A stretch of 64,000 nt of DNA from Rhabditophanes sp. KR3021 (lineage: Eukaryota; Nematoda; Chromadorea; Rhabditida; Alloionematidae), in the NCBI GenBank assembly GCA_963281155.1, contig CAUJLY010000001.1:8308001-8372000 (forward strand), in the 5' to 3' direction. Shown one piece after another: positions 1 to 10,511 of the stretch. The position numbers and the translations under genes are program-made. A model generated the notes under the pieces. The model made no database searches and was not told where the DNA came from. It was given only the letters and a program-made list of their open reading frames with translations. Every line of letters begins with the position of its first letter. Position 1 is the stretch's first letter.

Positions 1-1182
1 CTATTTGATCGAGTTTCAGCTTTTTGAGTGGTCTATATAGATTGTTGATGAAAAATGAAAACGAAGGTTTCATAATGCTATTTTTGTCTTCACCAAGGTC
101 AGCAAAAAAATTAGAAGGATATTCGTTATTGTTTGCTTCTATTGAAAAAGCTTGGTCTTCATTGACTAGGAACATGCAGTTACTTCCTTCGGATCCGAAT
201 ATTTGCAATGCATGCTGGACACTCTATAAAAGCAAATAATTAATGACACAATGCATTTACTTACGCATAGATGTCCGAATCTCGGCCAAAATATTCTGAA
301 AATCAAAATCTTCTCATCATAGCCCAATCCGGCAAACTCAGGAATCGACATTAGCAACTCGGCATACATCGTAAATCCCTTTTTTCTAAATTTAACAAAG
401 TCTTTAAAAGCAACCGGCTCATTAACAATAAATTCTTCCTTCGCTTTCATTCCCCATTTAGGGAAATATTGTTGCAAACAAATGGTCATTCTTTGTAGGC
501 AGGTGGGATTGAAATTTGGATTGTAAAGAATTACATTGATATAAGGCCCAGCGATGATAGCTTTTATTTCATTTACAGTCTTGGTAAAGTTGGTCTGGAG
601 TGCTTTGTAGTCGATTGAGGTTTGACCTTCTGGCGTGGTTGAAACCATTGTCTGGCTTGGCGACAATAAGGCAGAGGTCGAGGGTGGTGACTGAACGACT
701 GAACCCAACCTTTCATTGTCTATCCCAAAACTTATGCTTTTATTCGAAGACACGGGAGATGAGTCAGTAGTAGGTGCCACAACTTTGGCTTCTTCATATT
801 TTTCCTTGGTATTCTCATTAATCTTTGTTCTCAACGTCATGCCTGCTTTCTTCGCTTTCGCTAGTCTGCAGTACCTACACATCTTCGTTCCTTAAAAGGT
901 CAAATCAATACACTTGATATGTTTCTGACGAAATAAACTAACCAGCTTTAATTTCACACGAGTAATTGCCTCTCCTACATCTAAACTGCAGCCCAAGTGT
1001 GATACTTCTCTTATAAAATCCCGCGCATCCTCTACATGAATTGACCTTAATTGAAAAGAAAATTATAAAAAGAAAAAAAAACTAACTTGAAAATGAACCC
1101 CGACCTGCTTGCCCTTAAAACCACAACACAAACATTCATCGTCATCCTCCTCCACAACCTTCTTGCCTTCATCTTTGACCAT
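1..1182 (-). CDS. Nuclear hormone receptor, 3' end cut by window edge
   Basis: Ligand-regulated transcription factor of the nematode supplementary NHR type. Exons read on the minus strand as 1182-1087, 1045-943, 890-265 and 223-1, with GT/AG introns of 38-52 nt. Exons 1-3 encode a C4 zinc-finger DNA-binding domain: a first finger opening CLCC, then CRGC leading into GFYKRS, a second finger ending MCRYCR, and a basic tail (LAKAKKAG). A Ser/Thr-rich hinge follows, then a helical ligand-binding region (for example KILIFRIFWPRFGHLC) that is still open at base 1. The loop between the first two cysteine pairs is 15 residues where canonical receptors have 13. The start at 1182 is the first ATG and gives an acidic N-terminus. 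Family assignment is firm; orthology cannot be judged. Confidence 0.88.
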
Positions 1183-1478
1183 TTTAACACAAATAAATTC
1201 TCCCCCACCAACAACAAAACATAAAATTCAATAAAATATACCACAAATACACAAAATGTCAACCTGCTTTCTTTGAATAATGATCATAAAATGTCACAGG
1301 AAATCAATTTCTAAAGTGTATATACGTGTGTGTATGCACATACTTTATCATTTAAAGTATCAGAGAGCTTGAATTTAATGGTAAATAAATGATTGCGGAT
1401 AAAGTACTCTTTTTTATTGGAAACAAATGTAGTGTGTATGTAATGAAGTAGACATAAAAAGAAACAAAATTAGGTAGG

Positions 1479-2020
1479 TTATTCGAGGATAGGGGGACCG
1501 AGAACATTCTTGTAATCGGGTGCAAGGGAATCTATGATTAGGTATGCTTGGTCTAATTTGTCGGTTAAAGCCATTGTGCTATCTTCGATTTCTTTTAGTT
1601 TGTTGAATTGGTCCAGGGGTAGTAGTTCGATTCCGGAGGGTAAGGGAAGGCGGTGGGGCTTTACTTTAGATTGGGGCAGACGATTTAGGTAGTCTTGGAG
1701 GTTTTTGAAACGTTCATCTAGGGGAATGGAGGTGTCTGAAAGGATTTGACGGCCTTTTTGGCGAAATGAATCGGGAAGACAACGCAATATTGGGGCATCT
1801 GGTAATTTCAAACGAATGGAGTCAGGAACACTTGACAATAAACTGTCTATTTGTTTCAACTTGTGCGAAGGAAGAGAATGGTCTTCGATGATATTACAAA
1901 TATTCTTAAACAATTCTTCGCCTACAATTGAGCGAAGTTCAGGTGGTGCCTAAAATATCAACTTAAATCACCAAACCTCTTACGTACCGAAAAGAAAAAG
2001 TTATATCTGCCACTATTCAT
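1479..2020 (-). CDS. Small helical protein, tandem paralogue 1 (possibly DUF148-like)
   Basis: Exons 2020-1988 and 1949-1479, 167 aa. The short first exon (MNSGRYNFFFS) leads into an APPELRSIVGEELF segment, then a charged, leucine-rich, helix-forming chain with the landmarks LPSHKLKQID, LPDAPI, LPDSFRQKGRQIL and, near the end, LTDKLDQAYLIIDSL. The spacing of LP motifs and amphipathic helices resembles the nematode DUF148 (SXP/RAL-2, As-14) family, but that family is normally secreted and this chain has no convincing signal peptide, so the assignment is tentative. Two paralogues follow in the same orientation at 2282-2839 and 3031-3637. Function unknown. Confidence 0.72.
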
Positions 2021-2281
2021 ATCCTCTTATAAAATTAACAATATAAAATGCTTGCCAAAATTAGAAAATAAAACACGTGCTTACTTTAAAAACTAAACAA
2101 AATAAGTCACCCTTAAAAAACCAATAAAAAGGGGGTTGTTTTGACGGGCGTTCTCGTGGCTATATTATTTCATAATAATATTAGATTGTATTAGATAAAA
2201 AGCATGTGATGGTGATAATGATTTTTGTTTGTTTGAATGTACTTTGAGAATGAGTATTTTTTATTTAGATATTATGGAAGG

Positions 2282-2839
2282 TTATACAGAAAGTGAAGAA
2301 TTAATCGGGGTGTCATTATTATTTTTGTTGATGGGACGGTGGGTGGTTTGTGGTTTGTCAAGTAAAATGTACGTTTTGTCCAATTTTTGAATTAAACTAA
2401 GGTTGTGATCAGCTTCGATTTTTTGGACTTCTTCTACTATATCAGGAGATAGTTGTATCATATCAGAAGGCAACAATATCTTGTAATCAAATTGAGTATT
2501 AAACTTCAAAAAAACTTGCAGCTGTTCGAACCTTTCTTTGATATCAATTGACTTGTCATACAAAATCACCTTCGCCTTCTCCCTAATATCTTCAGGCAAA
2601 TTTTGGATGATTGGCGGGGTCGGTATTTGTTTTCTAACATCATCAGGCAAAGAAGTTATAATTGTATCTAATTTAACTAATTTATGGCTAGGTAAATCGT
2701 CAGAATTTATAATACTCTGGATATTTGTATAAACTTCTTCGGCCAAAATATTTTTGATCTCCGGCGGTGTCTAAACATCATTATAAGTTGCCTAAACAAA
2801 GGGTGAACTTACAGAAAAAAAATAATTTTGCTTAGTCAT
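2282..2839 (-). CDS. Small helical protein, tandem paralogue 2 (possibly DUF148-like)
   Basis: Exons 2839-2813 and 2770-2282, 171 aa. It shares the intron position of its neighbours: a 9-codon first exon (MTKQNYFFS) is spliced in phase 0 onto TPPEIKNILAEEVY. It keeps the landmarks DDLPSHKLVKLDTI, LPDDVRKQIP, LPEDIREKAKVIL and LIQKLDKTYILLD. The C-terminal tail is Asn/Thr-rich and differs from the other two copies. A TATA-like box lies about 55 bp upstream of the ATG. No signal peptide or membrane segment is visible. Clearly homologous to the genes on either side, so tandem duplication is the simplest origin. Function unknown. Confidence 0.75.
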
Positions 2840-2893
2840 TTTATTTAAAAGTGGAAATATTGTATTATGTGTAGAAAAATTCTACTCTGTCAC

Positions 2894-2902
2894 TTATAAA
2901 TA
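2894..2902 (-). promoter_or_regulatory. TATA-like box of tandem paralogue 2
   Basis: TATTTATAA on the minus strand, about 55 bp upstream of the ATG at 2839, followed by TTTCTACACAT at 2877-2867, the same element seen upstream of paralogue 3. Confidence 0.45.
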
Positions 2903-3030
2903 ACTAGTCAAATTCAACAAATAAACATGTTTACTTGATATCAAAATGTACTTTAACGTAACAAAAACATTAGAATGTTTATTTGACAAAAATAGATGTG
3001 GACGAATATATATAAATGATGAGTAACCAT

Positions 3031-3637
3031 TTACTCAATGACAGCAGGACCGAATTCCTGTTTATAGACCTCGGGAAGAGAGTTTAATAGTTTATAAGCT
3101 TGGTCCATTTTATCCATAAATGTCAAGTTTCTGTCATGTTCAATCTCTTCTAACTTTACTCTGTCCTCATGAGGAATCAAATCAATTTCTCTGGGTAAAG
3201 GTAATTTACATTCTACACCATGATCATCAAATTCATTTAAGTATTTTTGAAGATTATTGAACTTTTCTCTTGTTGATCCACCTTGTTTTGAAAGAAGAAT
3301 CCTTTTGCCTCCGCTTCTTACTTCTTTTGGAACTAAGTAAATAAAAGTAAAGGTAAATAAAGAAAAGTAAGTTTAAAAGTTACAGCATTTCATAAATGGA
3401 GGATCAGGTAGTCTTTCACGTTTGTCATCTGGAAGACCACTTAATATAGCATCAATTTTTCCCATTTTTTTGGAAGGTAAATTATCGGATTCGGCTATCT
3501 TTTGGATACTGTGAAATAAGCCGGTTCCGATCACTTGCTCAAGTTCCGCGGGGGGCTAAATTAATATAGAAGGTGGTATGGTTAATTAAGGCTTCAAATA
3601 TTCAAGAACTTACGGATAAAAATAAATTGTATTTCAT
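3031..3637 (-). CDS. Small helical protein, tandem paralogue 3 (possibly DUF148-like)
   Basis: Exons 3637-3614, 3555-3384 and 3332-3031, 165 aa. The 8-codon first exon (MKYNLFLS) joins PPAELEQVIGTGLF. This copy has an extra 51-nt intron inside the conserved LP block; splicing there is needed to keep the frame (PPFMKCF/PKEVRSG). Landmarks match the neighbours: LPSKKMGKIDAIL, LPDDKRERLPD, LPLPREIDLIP and FMDKMDQAYKLLNSL. A TATAAATAG box lies 44-52 bp upstream of the ATG. The extra intron is either a gain here or a loss in the other two. Function unknown. Confidence 0.75.
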
Positions 3638-3680
3638 GTTGTGAGTTTTTTAAAATGTGTAGAAATTTATTTTATCTCGT

Positions 3681-3689
3681 CTATTTATA
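3681..3689 (-). promoter_or_regulatory. TATA box of tandem paralogue 3
   Basis: TATAAATAG on the minus strand, 44-52 bp upstream of the ATG at 3637. It is followed by TTTCTACACAT (3665-3655), which recurs between TATA box and ATG of the neighbouring paralogue and may mark transcription initiation. Confidence 0.5.
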
Positions 3690-4340
3690 CGAGTAAACTT
3701 TTTCAAAATTGTTTTTGTATAAACATGTTGATAGTAAAGATTTATATACATTTAATATTTGTATAATGAAAATATGTTGACGTTAAAAAGTTATTTATAA
3801 TGTTTATGGTTCTAGATCAAAGTTAGGAGATTAATTTGTGCAATGACAATACCAAATATTGTGGCATTTTGACAATCGTAAACAACTTTATTTATGAAAT
3901 TATCATTTTATTTGTCCATCTTAAGACGACACACATTCAGTAAAAATAATCTTTAATGATGTTAATTTTTCCAATAAATACAATAATATTCTGGATGGTG
4001 TTTATACTGATGGAGAATTATTACTTATGTGGATTCAATTGTAAGCTTCGCAGTTGTGACGACCAAGGCAATAATCATTTTCCAACTACATATTATTATC
4101 AGTACAAAAGAACAATCTTACAATTTTATACCGAATTGCTTGAATTTTAATGATCACAAACATATTAAAATTCAATTCTCAATAACATCCATTAGCAGTA
4201 GTGACTTAAATATTAAATTAAGCGCATAATATAATGTTTTATTAAAACTGTGTAATACCATCTCCGAATCTTTGCTAAACAAATAATAGAAAATATTCAT
4301 ATATATTATGTATCTACTTATAATGAAACGAACGGAACCA
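3690..4340. other. Intergenic, AT-rich
   Basis: No gene is supported between the paralogue cluster and the RING protein gene. Short open frames here lack coding character. Confidence 0.5.
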
Positions 4341-5307
4341 TCAATAATGATACTTCCCACATTCCGGAGATAAAAACTTCAAAAAAACTCCATAATAAAC
4401 AGTCGCATACAAGGGAAGCCAAGCCAAAGCCAAAGCAAACAAAAATAGCATGTACTCTAATCTTTTGGAAGTACCAAAAATTCGTCTCATCTTCCTACTA
4501 TCTCGACATTTATTTTTTTGACATCTTGGGCAATATTTTAAGTTTCCAAGATTGACCCATAAGTCGATGCATGCTTTGTGGAATTCATGATCACATATGA
4601 ATAACTTAGTTTCATTTCCACATGAACCTAATGTTGTTCCCAGGCAAATGCCACAAGTGTCTGGATGAATTAGTAGCCCACTTTCGTCTGGGAAAGTTGT
4701 CTTTTTGACCATGTGACGGTACATAAATTCAACGGAGTACTTGATCAGAATGGAGAGATAGAAAGGCAGGATGGCTATCACTATTGCCCAGTCAATAGAT
4801 CCTTCCTCGTGCCCGAATTTTCTGATTGAACCCATCAAAGACCCTTCCTGCCCAATGTATTCGACTGAACCCAGGAAGTTCATGTACAACAAGCAAACGA
4901 CAAACACTAAGACACCGCTAAAGACGCAAAGTTCTTGTATCTTGTTCCACAACATAATATTAGCCAATTTAAATGTCTGTCTTTGGACAAAATGGAAGTA
5001 AATTAAGTAGGAGAGAGTAAAAGCTGCCCAAGGAAGTATTATCAAATGAAAGCCTTTGTTGTAGGCTACTATTGAGGGAATGAACCACAAAATTTCTAGT
5101 GTCAGAATCTAAAAATAAAATGAATAAGTGTAATAATTGAATGGTAAAACAAACCTTAAAAGTTTTTTGATAAAATCCCCACATAAGAAAGACAGCTATG
5201 AGGGCCAAAGCATAAAAAAAGCAAGACTCAATAGAACATAATAACCTCTTTCTTTCCTCAACATCAGTAGCATTTCCTTCAAGAAGGTAAGCTGTAAAGT
5301 TTGGCAT
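4341..5307 (-). CDS. RNF121/RNF175-like membrane RING-finger E3 ligase
   Basis: Multi-pass membrane ubiquitin ligase of the ER/Golgi RNF121 family. Exons 5307-5155 and 5108-4341, 306 aa (human RNF121 is 327). At least five hydrophobic segments lie in the first two thirds, then a RING domain beginning DTCGICLG, continuing CDHEFHKACIDLW and ending CPRC, then a final hydrophobic pair near the C-terminus (LFLFALALAWLPLY). This order of membrane segments, RING and membrane segment is the RNF121 arrangement. The start at 5307 is the first ATG. It is transcribed away from the SLC25 gene, whose ATG is 203 bp away, so the two probably share a promoter region. Confidence 0.85.
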
Positions 5308-5510
5308 TTTTTAATAAATGCCCAAATAATAATCAATCTTGGAAATAAATGCTCTTAGTGTATGTCATTCAGTCGGCCGTCGATGTGTGTAGCATTAAAG
5401 AGGAGTGTTCCTGAACAGATTAAAATAGTGAATCGTGCCTCTTTCCGGATGCTTGTAACTTTTCAATTGAGAGTTTTAGTAACTTCTATGGTTGCCAGTG
5501 GATCTTTATT
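5308..5510. promoter_or_regulatory. Shared divergent promoter region
   Basis: The 203 bp between the start codons of the RNF121-like gene (-) and the SLC25 carrier (+) must hold both promoters and both 5' leaders. I see no convincing TATA box in either direction. Confidence 0.45.
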
Positions 5511-6715
5511 ATGGTTAATAAGGAACATCTTATTCACATGACTTCGGGTGGAGTTGCGGGTATTGCCGGAGCCGTCATTACGTCTCCTTTAGAAATTATC
5601 AAGATAAGACTGCAGTCTACGACAGGTCTGGCTGGGAATGCAGCTTTTAATGAACCAACTAAGTTAGTACACACGACCGTCCCACAAACCAATCTTTCTC
5701 AGTCGTCCGGTATTTTGAAGTTTCAATGTTCACCAACGAGACACTTACTTCAAAGTGCGCTTAAAGGCCAACGATTGAGTCCAGCGCAGGCTCAATTAAC
5801 TGAAATTCCGTTTCAAAAGACGACAACAAACAAGTATCAATTCAACCTAAATATCATGAGCCACCTTAGACATATCTATGCTCAAGAAGGCTGGCGAGCA
5901 ATGTTCAAAGGATTAGGACCAACTATCGCAGCCGTCGCCCCATCCAAAGCCATCTACTTCGTCACCTACAATGGCGTCAAACGTACTCTCACCAACAACA
6001 ACCTAGACCCCAACAGTGCCATCGTCCATTCTTTAGCTGCAGCAAGCGGAGGTACCACCCTTTCCTCCCTCCCTCAACTAACCTATGCTTTCAGGGTTCG
6101 CCAACATCGGGGTAGTTAATCCAATCCATGTAGTCAAAACACGTCTCCAGCTTAACAATGGCAAATTATCAGTACTCAAATGCATCATCTATACCCTCCG
6201 AAAAGAAGGCATCCTCGGATTTTATCGGGGAAGTGTAGCGTCATGTTATGGTGTTGTGGAGCATATCATTCACTTCGTCATTTATGAAAAGATTAAATTT
6301 AATCTTGGCTATTATCTTTCGAGATTTGATGATTTGTTGCCGTTGCTTAGTACTGACAGTCAGATGGTTCATAACATGGTTGCTGGGGGTTTTGCGAAGT
6401 TTATTGCTTGCTGTGTTGCTTATCCCCATGGTAAGTCCGAGGGTCTGTGATGTATTTATGGGATTTTTTAGAAGTTGTAAGGACAAGAACAAGGGAGTCA
6501 GGATATATCAGTACACCCTTTTGGACTCATATTGCTGCAATTTATAGAGAAGGTGGGGGGAGGGCTCTTTACAGAGGAATTGAAATTCAGGTAACATTCG
6601 CATTAACTTCTCATCTACTTTTTTAACTCAGATGATCAGAACAATTCCAAACGCAGCTATCGTTATGGCTACTTACGAATATACAGTCAATAGATTAAAT
6701 GAAACCATAGGATAA
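5511..6715 (+). CDS. Mitochondrial pyrimidine nucleotide carrier, SLC25A33/A36 type
   Basis: Inner-membrane carrier expected to exchange pyrimidine nucleotides across the mitochondrial membrane. Exons 5511-6051, 6095-6430, 6472-6590 and 6632-6715, 359 aa. Three mitochondrial-carrier repeats are visible, each with its signature: SPLEIIKIRLQS in repeat 1, NPIHVVKTRLQ in repeat 2 and YPHEVVRTR in repeat 3, the last being characteristic of the SLC25A33/A36 (yeast Rim2) branch. GLGPTIAAVAPSKAIYF and RTIPNAAIVMATYE also fit that branch. Longer than human SLC25A36 (311 aa) because of a polar insertion of some 70-80 residues after the first signature. The third signature is created only by splicing out the 41-nt intron at 6431-6471. 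Confidence 0.93.
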
Positions 6716-7576
6716 ACTAACAAAGTAGATTTAATTAGAAAAAATTTATTCCAAACGGGTTATCTAAATTATAGAAATTCCCCAACCTGAGCCATCTTGT
6801 TTTTGCTACATTGATTGGATGTGTTGTTAGGTAATATTATTGTTAATAAAGTCATACTTTTATTGCTGCATTGTTTATGTCTTAAAATAAAGAAAGTTTT
6901 AGATAATGTAAAGAATTGGAATAATTTTTAAAGTAAACACTAACAATGAAAACGATCTATAAAAATGAGTTTGTGAAATGTTGGAGTTGTTTGACTAGCC
7001 AAATACATGGCTACAATATTAGCAAACTACATAATAGGGAGACATAATAATATTAATTAGCAATTAATTTTGCTTGAGCTATTTAATAATTGTTTTTTCA
7101 CAATTTCATGTTCTTTTTTTTACGTGTGGTACATTCGCCTGATTGAAGCTACCCACTGGCAAGAAGACATGATCTCCCTCCAATCTCTTTTATCTCATCA
7201 ATATTGTCAAGATCTTTTTGCGAGCAGCTTCTAGACCCATTTTAATCAATTAACTTTCAGAAGTTTCTGTAATAGTTGATTCGCAAAGGAAAGAGCAGTT
7301 GATTTTGAACAAATACTTCAAAGTCAATTCCCAAAAAGCATTGTTTTCATTTACCAACAGTTATGGCAAAAAGTCACCATCATGCATTGAATTCATCTAT
7401 ATCCAATACACAAGATTTGTTTGTTACCAGAGAAACCTTGGCTCTCAGTCATCTTCAGCCACCCACACCAATTCCAAACTCATTCGTAAAATCTTTGTCT
7501 TTCTTGTGGTAACATGTCCAATAAGCAGAAACCACTAAAGTTAAGCTTATATTCAGACGAAGCAGAAAAACCTTTC
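6716..7576. other. Intergenic, no supported gene
   Basis: AT-rich sequence. The part from about 7300 may hold further eroded 3' sequence of the broken secreted-protein gene to its right: on the minus strand short coding-like pieces such as YWTCYHKKDKDFTNEFG appear, interrupted by stops. Confidence 0.4.
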
Positions 7577-8452
7577 TCATGAAATTTGTCTCGAAAAAGT
7601 GTACTTTTTGAGTTGTAGTTTCATATGCTTTGGTTCAACATCAATAGTTATCAAATATGCCAACTTTGGAGCTATCAACTTATTACTTCTAAAGACAATC
7701 TTGTGTTTACCCTCATGTCTCTGTGTCGTATGTGTAGTCATGAACGTGAAAGTTTCATCAGTGAACAAATCATTTTCAGGGAATGATCTGTAGAATATTT
7801 CTTTATTAGACCCGTTATCAAAAACGTGATACATAGTAAAAACGTGATCTTTAAATGTTCGGGTCAAAAAGTATAAGTCTGCTTGTCTTGCAAGTAGAAT
7901 ATATCCTCAAGATAACTCCTTGTAATGATACTTTTAAAGAAAAGAGGCTTGTCAGGAATCGGCTAATATAGTTTAGACAAAGGCTCTACCTACAGCCATT
8001 AAGTTCGAAGTTTCTGAAGCAATTAGATCATCATCGCACCCGTGTCTTTGCCGTAGTGATTCAATACGTCTGTGTCATTACATTTTCTGGCATTCTTTCA
8101 ATACCTTGAGAGATACTGTACTTGTCTCTCTACGTTTCTCCGTTGCATTACCAAAATGAAAGCGTCGTCTAATTACAGTAATAATATCCTTCCCACCAAT
8201 TGTTGCCTTTTTATCAGACAAAGTGAAGCTACAGGCAAATTTCATAGGACTTTCCTTATTGTCCACAAAATGCAGTTACTCAGCAGACTCGCTTAGACGT
8301 CTATCAAGTTCAAGAATAACTAAATAGCTCCCATCAAATAAATTTAAACATTTTGTTTTGTGGATAGAGTATTCATACTTTCTCATTTTCAATAATGGGG
8401 CATTTGCAAGGCAAAGAATTAGCATTAGAAATAGTGCTTGAGGCGAAGTCAT
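7577..8452 (-). pseudogene. Decayed gene for a small secreted protein
   Basis: A clean beginning: a TATAAAAA box at 8546-8539, then an ATG at 8452 and a signal peptide (MTSPQALFLMLILCLANA) followed by KMRKYEYSIHKTKC. The frame then meets a stop near 8280, resumes in the same frame to about 8078, shifts frame twice over the next 200 bp, and reopens as a long coding-like stretch to 7577 (for example FKDHVFTMYHVFDNG and GKHKIVFRSNKL). Weak splice sites could remove the first stop, but I found no set of introns that joins all the pieces, so decay is more likely than an intron-rich gene. The protein looked beta-rich and secreted; family not recognised. Confidence 0.45.
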
Positions 8453-8885
8453 TTTGCTTGAGATGCATCAAAGCCTGAAGAAAAAGGATATATTTTACGT
8501 TCTTCCCTAAACAGAAGGAAAATCGTAGATGGGTTCTATTTTTATATTTGAATGAAGACAATTGGAATTGCAAAAAATATAAAATTTTATAATAACTAGT
8601 AGTTTTGTAAAAGTCTAATTGTTTTCAATAAATTCATTGGTTCGTAAAGAACATAACTAAGTTGTCTTTTGGAGGAATAAACTTTTTACATTTAATTAAT
8701 GATAATAAAAGTAAAGTTCATAAAAAAAGAAAGAATCACGGAAGATTCACATTTACTTTATTTAGAAAGACTATTTTATAACCTCTTTAATTATACTTGC
8801 TTAATGCAATAAAAGCAGTGTTTTTTGATTGACTACAAATAAAAAAGTATAAATGTTAATTTATTGTGGATTCAAGATGAAATAA
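8453..8885. other. Intergenic, AT-rich
   Basis: Apart from the TATA box of the neighbouring broken gene, no gene or clear signal is seen here. Confidence 0.5.
8539..8546 (-). promoter_or_regulatory. TATA box of the broken secreted-protein gene
   Basis: TATAAAAA on the minus strand, about 90 bp upstream of the ATG at 8452. It is intact although the coding region is broken. Confidence 0.4.
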
Positions 8886-10511
8886 TTAGATATCAGATTG
8901 ACGGCTAAGGAATTCATCATAGGCATGAAGTCTTTGCTTCAGAATAATCAAGTGAGATAATTTGTCGTTGACTGAGGTGAGATAAGCACGGACACCAACA
9001 GCTTGAGCTTGGAAGAATTCGCGGCCTTGTGGAAGTGAGTTTGATGGATTTGTTGGGTTGATGAACGAGTTATCTGAGTCAACTGGCAATAAACTTGCGC
9101 CGGAAGTTGAGCAGCAATTACTACCTTCAGTATTCAATGTATTTGGTGGAGCACAAGTTGATTGGGCATTACTTGAGTTACATAGACATGTAGAGGACGT
9201 TGCATGTGAGGTTCCAATTTGTGTAGCCGATCCCATAGAGTAAACATTGCAGCAAGTAGAGGATGATTCATTGGCTTTCGGGGCACCGTTGCGATTCAAA
9301 TATTCATAAACATCTTGAAATTGGTCATGATGCGGGGTGAATGAATTTCTTAAGGTGCAAGTAGGTAATGTCTGGTCAGTCAAAGTATTTCCCATTGAAA
9401 TAGTTTCGTTGAGAGTTGACATTGTATCAGCAGATATAGTCTGGGAAAGGTATGTAGAGGACGTAGTTGTGGCAGATACAGAATTTCCAATAGAGGTAGT
9501 TGGTGCAGCTTCTTCTGTTGTGTCCGTGCAAGACTTGTTACCTTCAACAATTTGGATCTTCAATTCAGGTTTAGGGGCAACTACAAATGGTGCAACTGTT
9601 TGATTACTCTCAAATATTTTAGAAAATTGTTCCAAAGATTCGAAAATAGGGCAAAGAGAAACTTGTTTGCCTCCTGGACCTCCTACATTCTGACAGTTAT
9701 CCAATGTCGTAAGCAAAGGCACAAAAACAGTACTCTGATTAGCAAGGCCTTCCATTTCAGCAACTCCAGCCAAAAATTCCCCATAGAGCATCGTTTCAGA
9801 AGGATCAATGTAGATGCGGGAGATTGATTCAAGTGAAGCGAGAAGTGGAATTAAGGATTCATCGGCTTTGGCGGCAGCTTGAAGTTCATCGACGTAGGCA
9901 AAGAAGTCGGCATAGAAAGAGGTCGTAGAGTTGGCAACTTTGACGGTTGAGATAGATTCGAGTGAATTGAGAGGAGGCATCCAGTTTCCATCTAAAGCTC
10001 CACTGCTACCAATGCTACTCACCATACTTTCAATCAAAGGAGCAATTTCATCTTCAACTTTAACGTGACTTAAAGATGATTTAACTTCAATTATTGGAAA
10101 TTCCTGGGTAGCTGAGTTGTTAATAAAGAGGTAATCCTTCCTGTAATTCCCAAAGTAAACCAGTTTCTTAAGAGCCATCTTGTCAGCAAACAAACGGAAG
10201 TTAATCATAGACTTTGTCTCCAAATCCCTCTTTATCATATGCCACATATCAGAATTAGCAGGTGAGTCAGGTAAAGCAACTTGGAATGGATTCGGTGGTG
10301 GTATAGAACAACTCAACGTGCTTACAACCCTGTCATTTAGAGCGGTATACATAGGTACAACACTTTGGGATTCATTTTCAGGGGCAAAGTCGTGTTCGGG
10401 AACTTGTTGGATGTTATGTTTGGAGGAAGACATTGACTTGACGAGTCTCGAGTTTCTAATTGAGGGTGGCAAGAGAGAGGACTTCAGCTTGAATGACCAC
10501 TTTTTGTTCAT
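8886..10511 (-). CDS. Intronless orphan protein with 43-residue repeats and Cys/Ser-rich tail
   Basis: Uninterrupted 541-codon frame; family not recognised. The open frame extends to 10556, but its first ATG is at 10511 (MNKKWSFKLK). A basic, Ser-rich N-terminus precedes a region where a unit beginning P-x-L-x-SLESIS recurs with an exact spacing of 43 residues (units start at about residues 179, 222 and 265). Each unit contains an F/Y-rich helix such as FYADFFAYVDEL or LYGEFLAGVAEM. Related half-units (PLIESM, PIFESLEQF) flank the array. Then comes a Ser/Thr-rich linker (about 330-400), a cysteine-rich stretch with paired Cys (SSTCCN, CLCNSS, NCCSTSG) and a helical C-terminus. No signal peptide or membrane segment. 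Length and codon periodicity make it a real gene; function unknown. Confidence 0.78.
   Translation of the reverse strand: MNKKWSFKLKSSLLPPSIRNSRLVKSMSSSKHNIQQVPEHDFAPENESQSVVPMYTALNDRVVSTLSCSIPPPNPFQVALPDSPANSDMWHMIKRDLETKSMINFRLFADKMALKKLVYFGNYRKDYLFINNSATQEFPIIEVKSSLSHVKVEDEIAPLIESMVSSIGSSGALDGNWMPPLNSLESISTVKVANSTTSFYADFFAYVDELQAAAKADESLIPLLASLESISRIYIDPSETMLYGEFLAGVAEMEGLANQSTVFVPLLTTLDNCQNVGGPGGKQVSLCPIFESLEQFSKIFESNQTVAPFVVAPKPELKIQIVEGNKSCTDTTEEAAPTTSIGNSVSATTTSSTYLSQTISADTMSTLNETISMGNTLTDQTLPTCTLRNSFTPHHDQFQDVYEYLNRNGAPKANESSSTCCNVYSMGSATQIGTSHATSSTCLCNSSNAQSTCAPPNTLNTEGSNCCSTSGASLLPVDSDNSFINPTNPSNSLPQGREFFQAQAVGVRAYLTSVNDKLSHLIILKQRLHAYDEFLSRQSDI

Noticed and set aside
1047..1262. 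71-codon minus-strand frame over the first receptor exon
   Set aside because: It is in the wrong frame; the alternative frame from 1182 gives the first zinc-finger cysteines and correct splicing.
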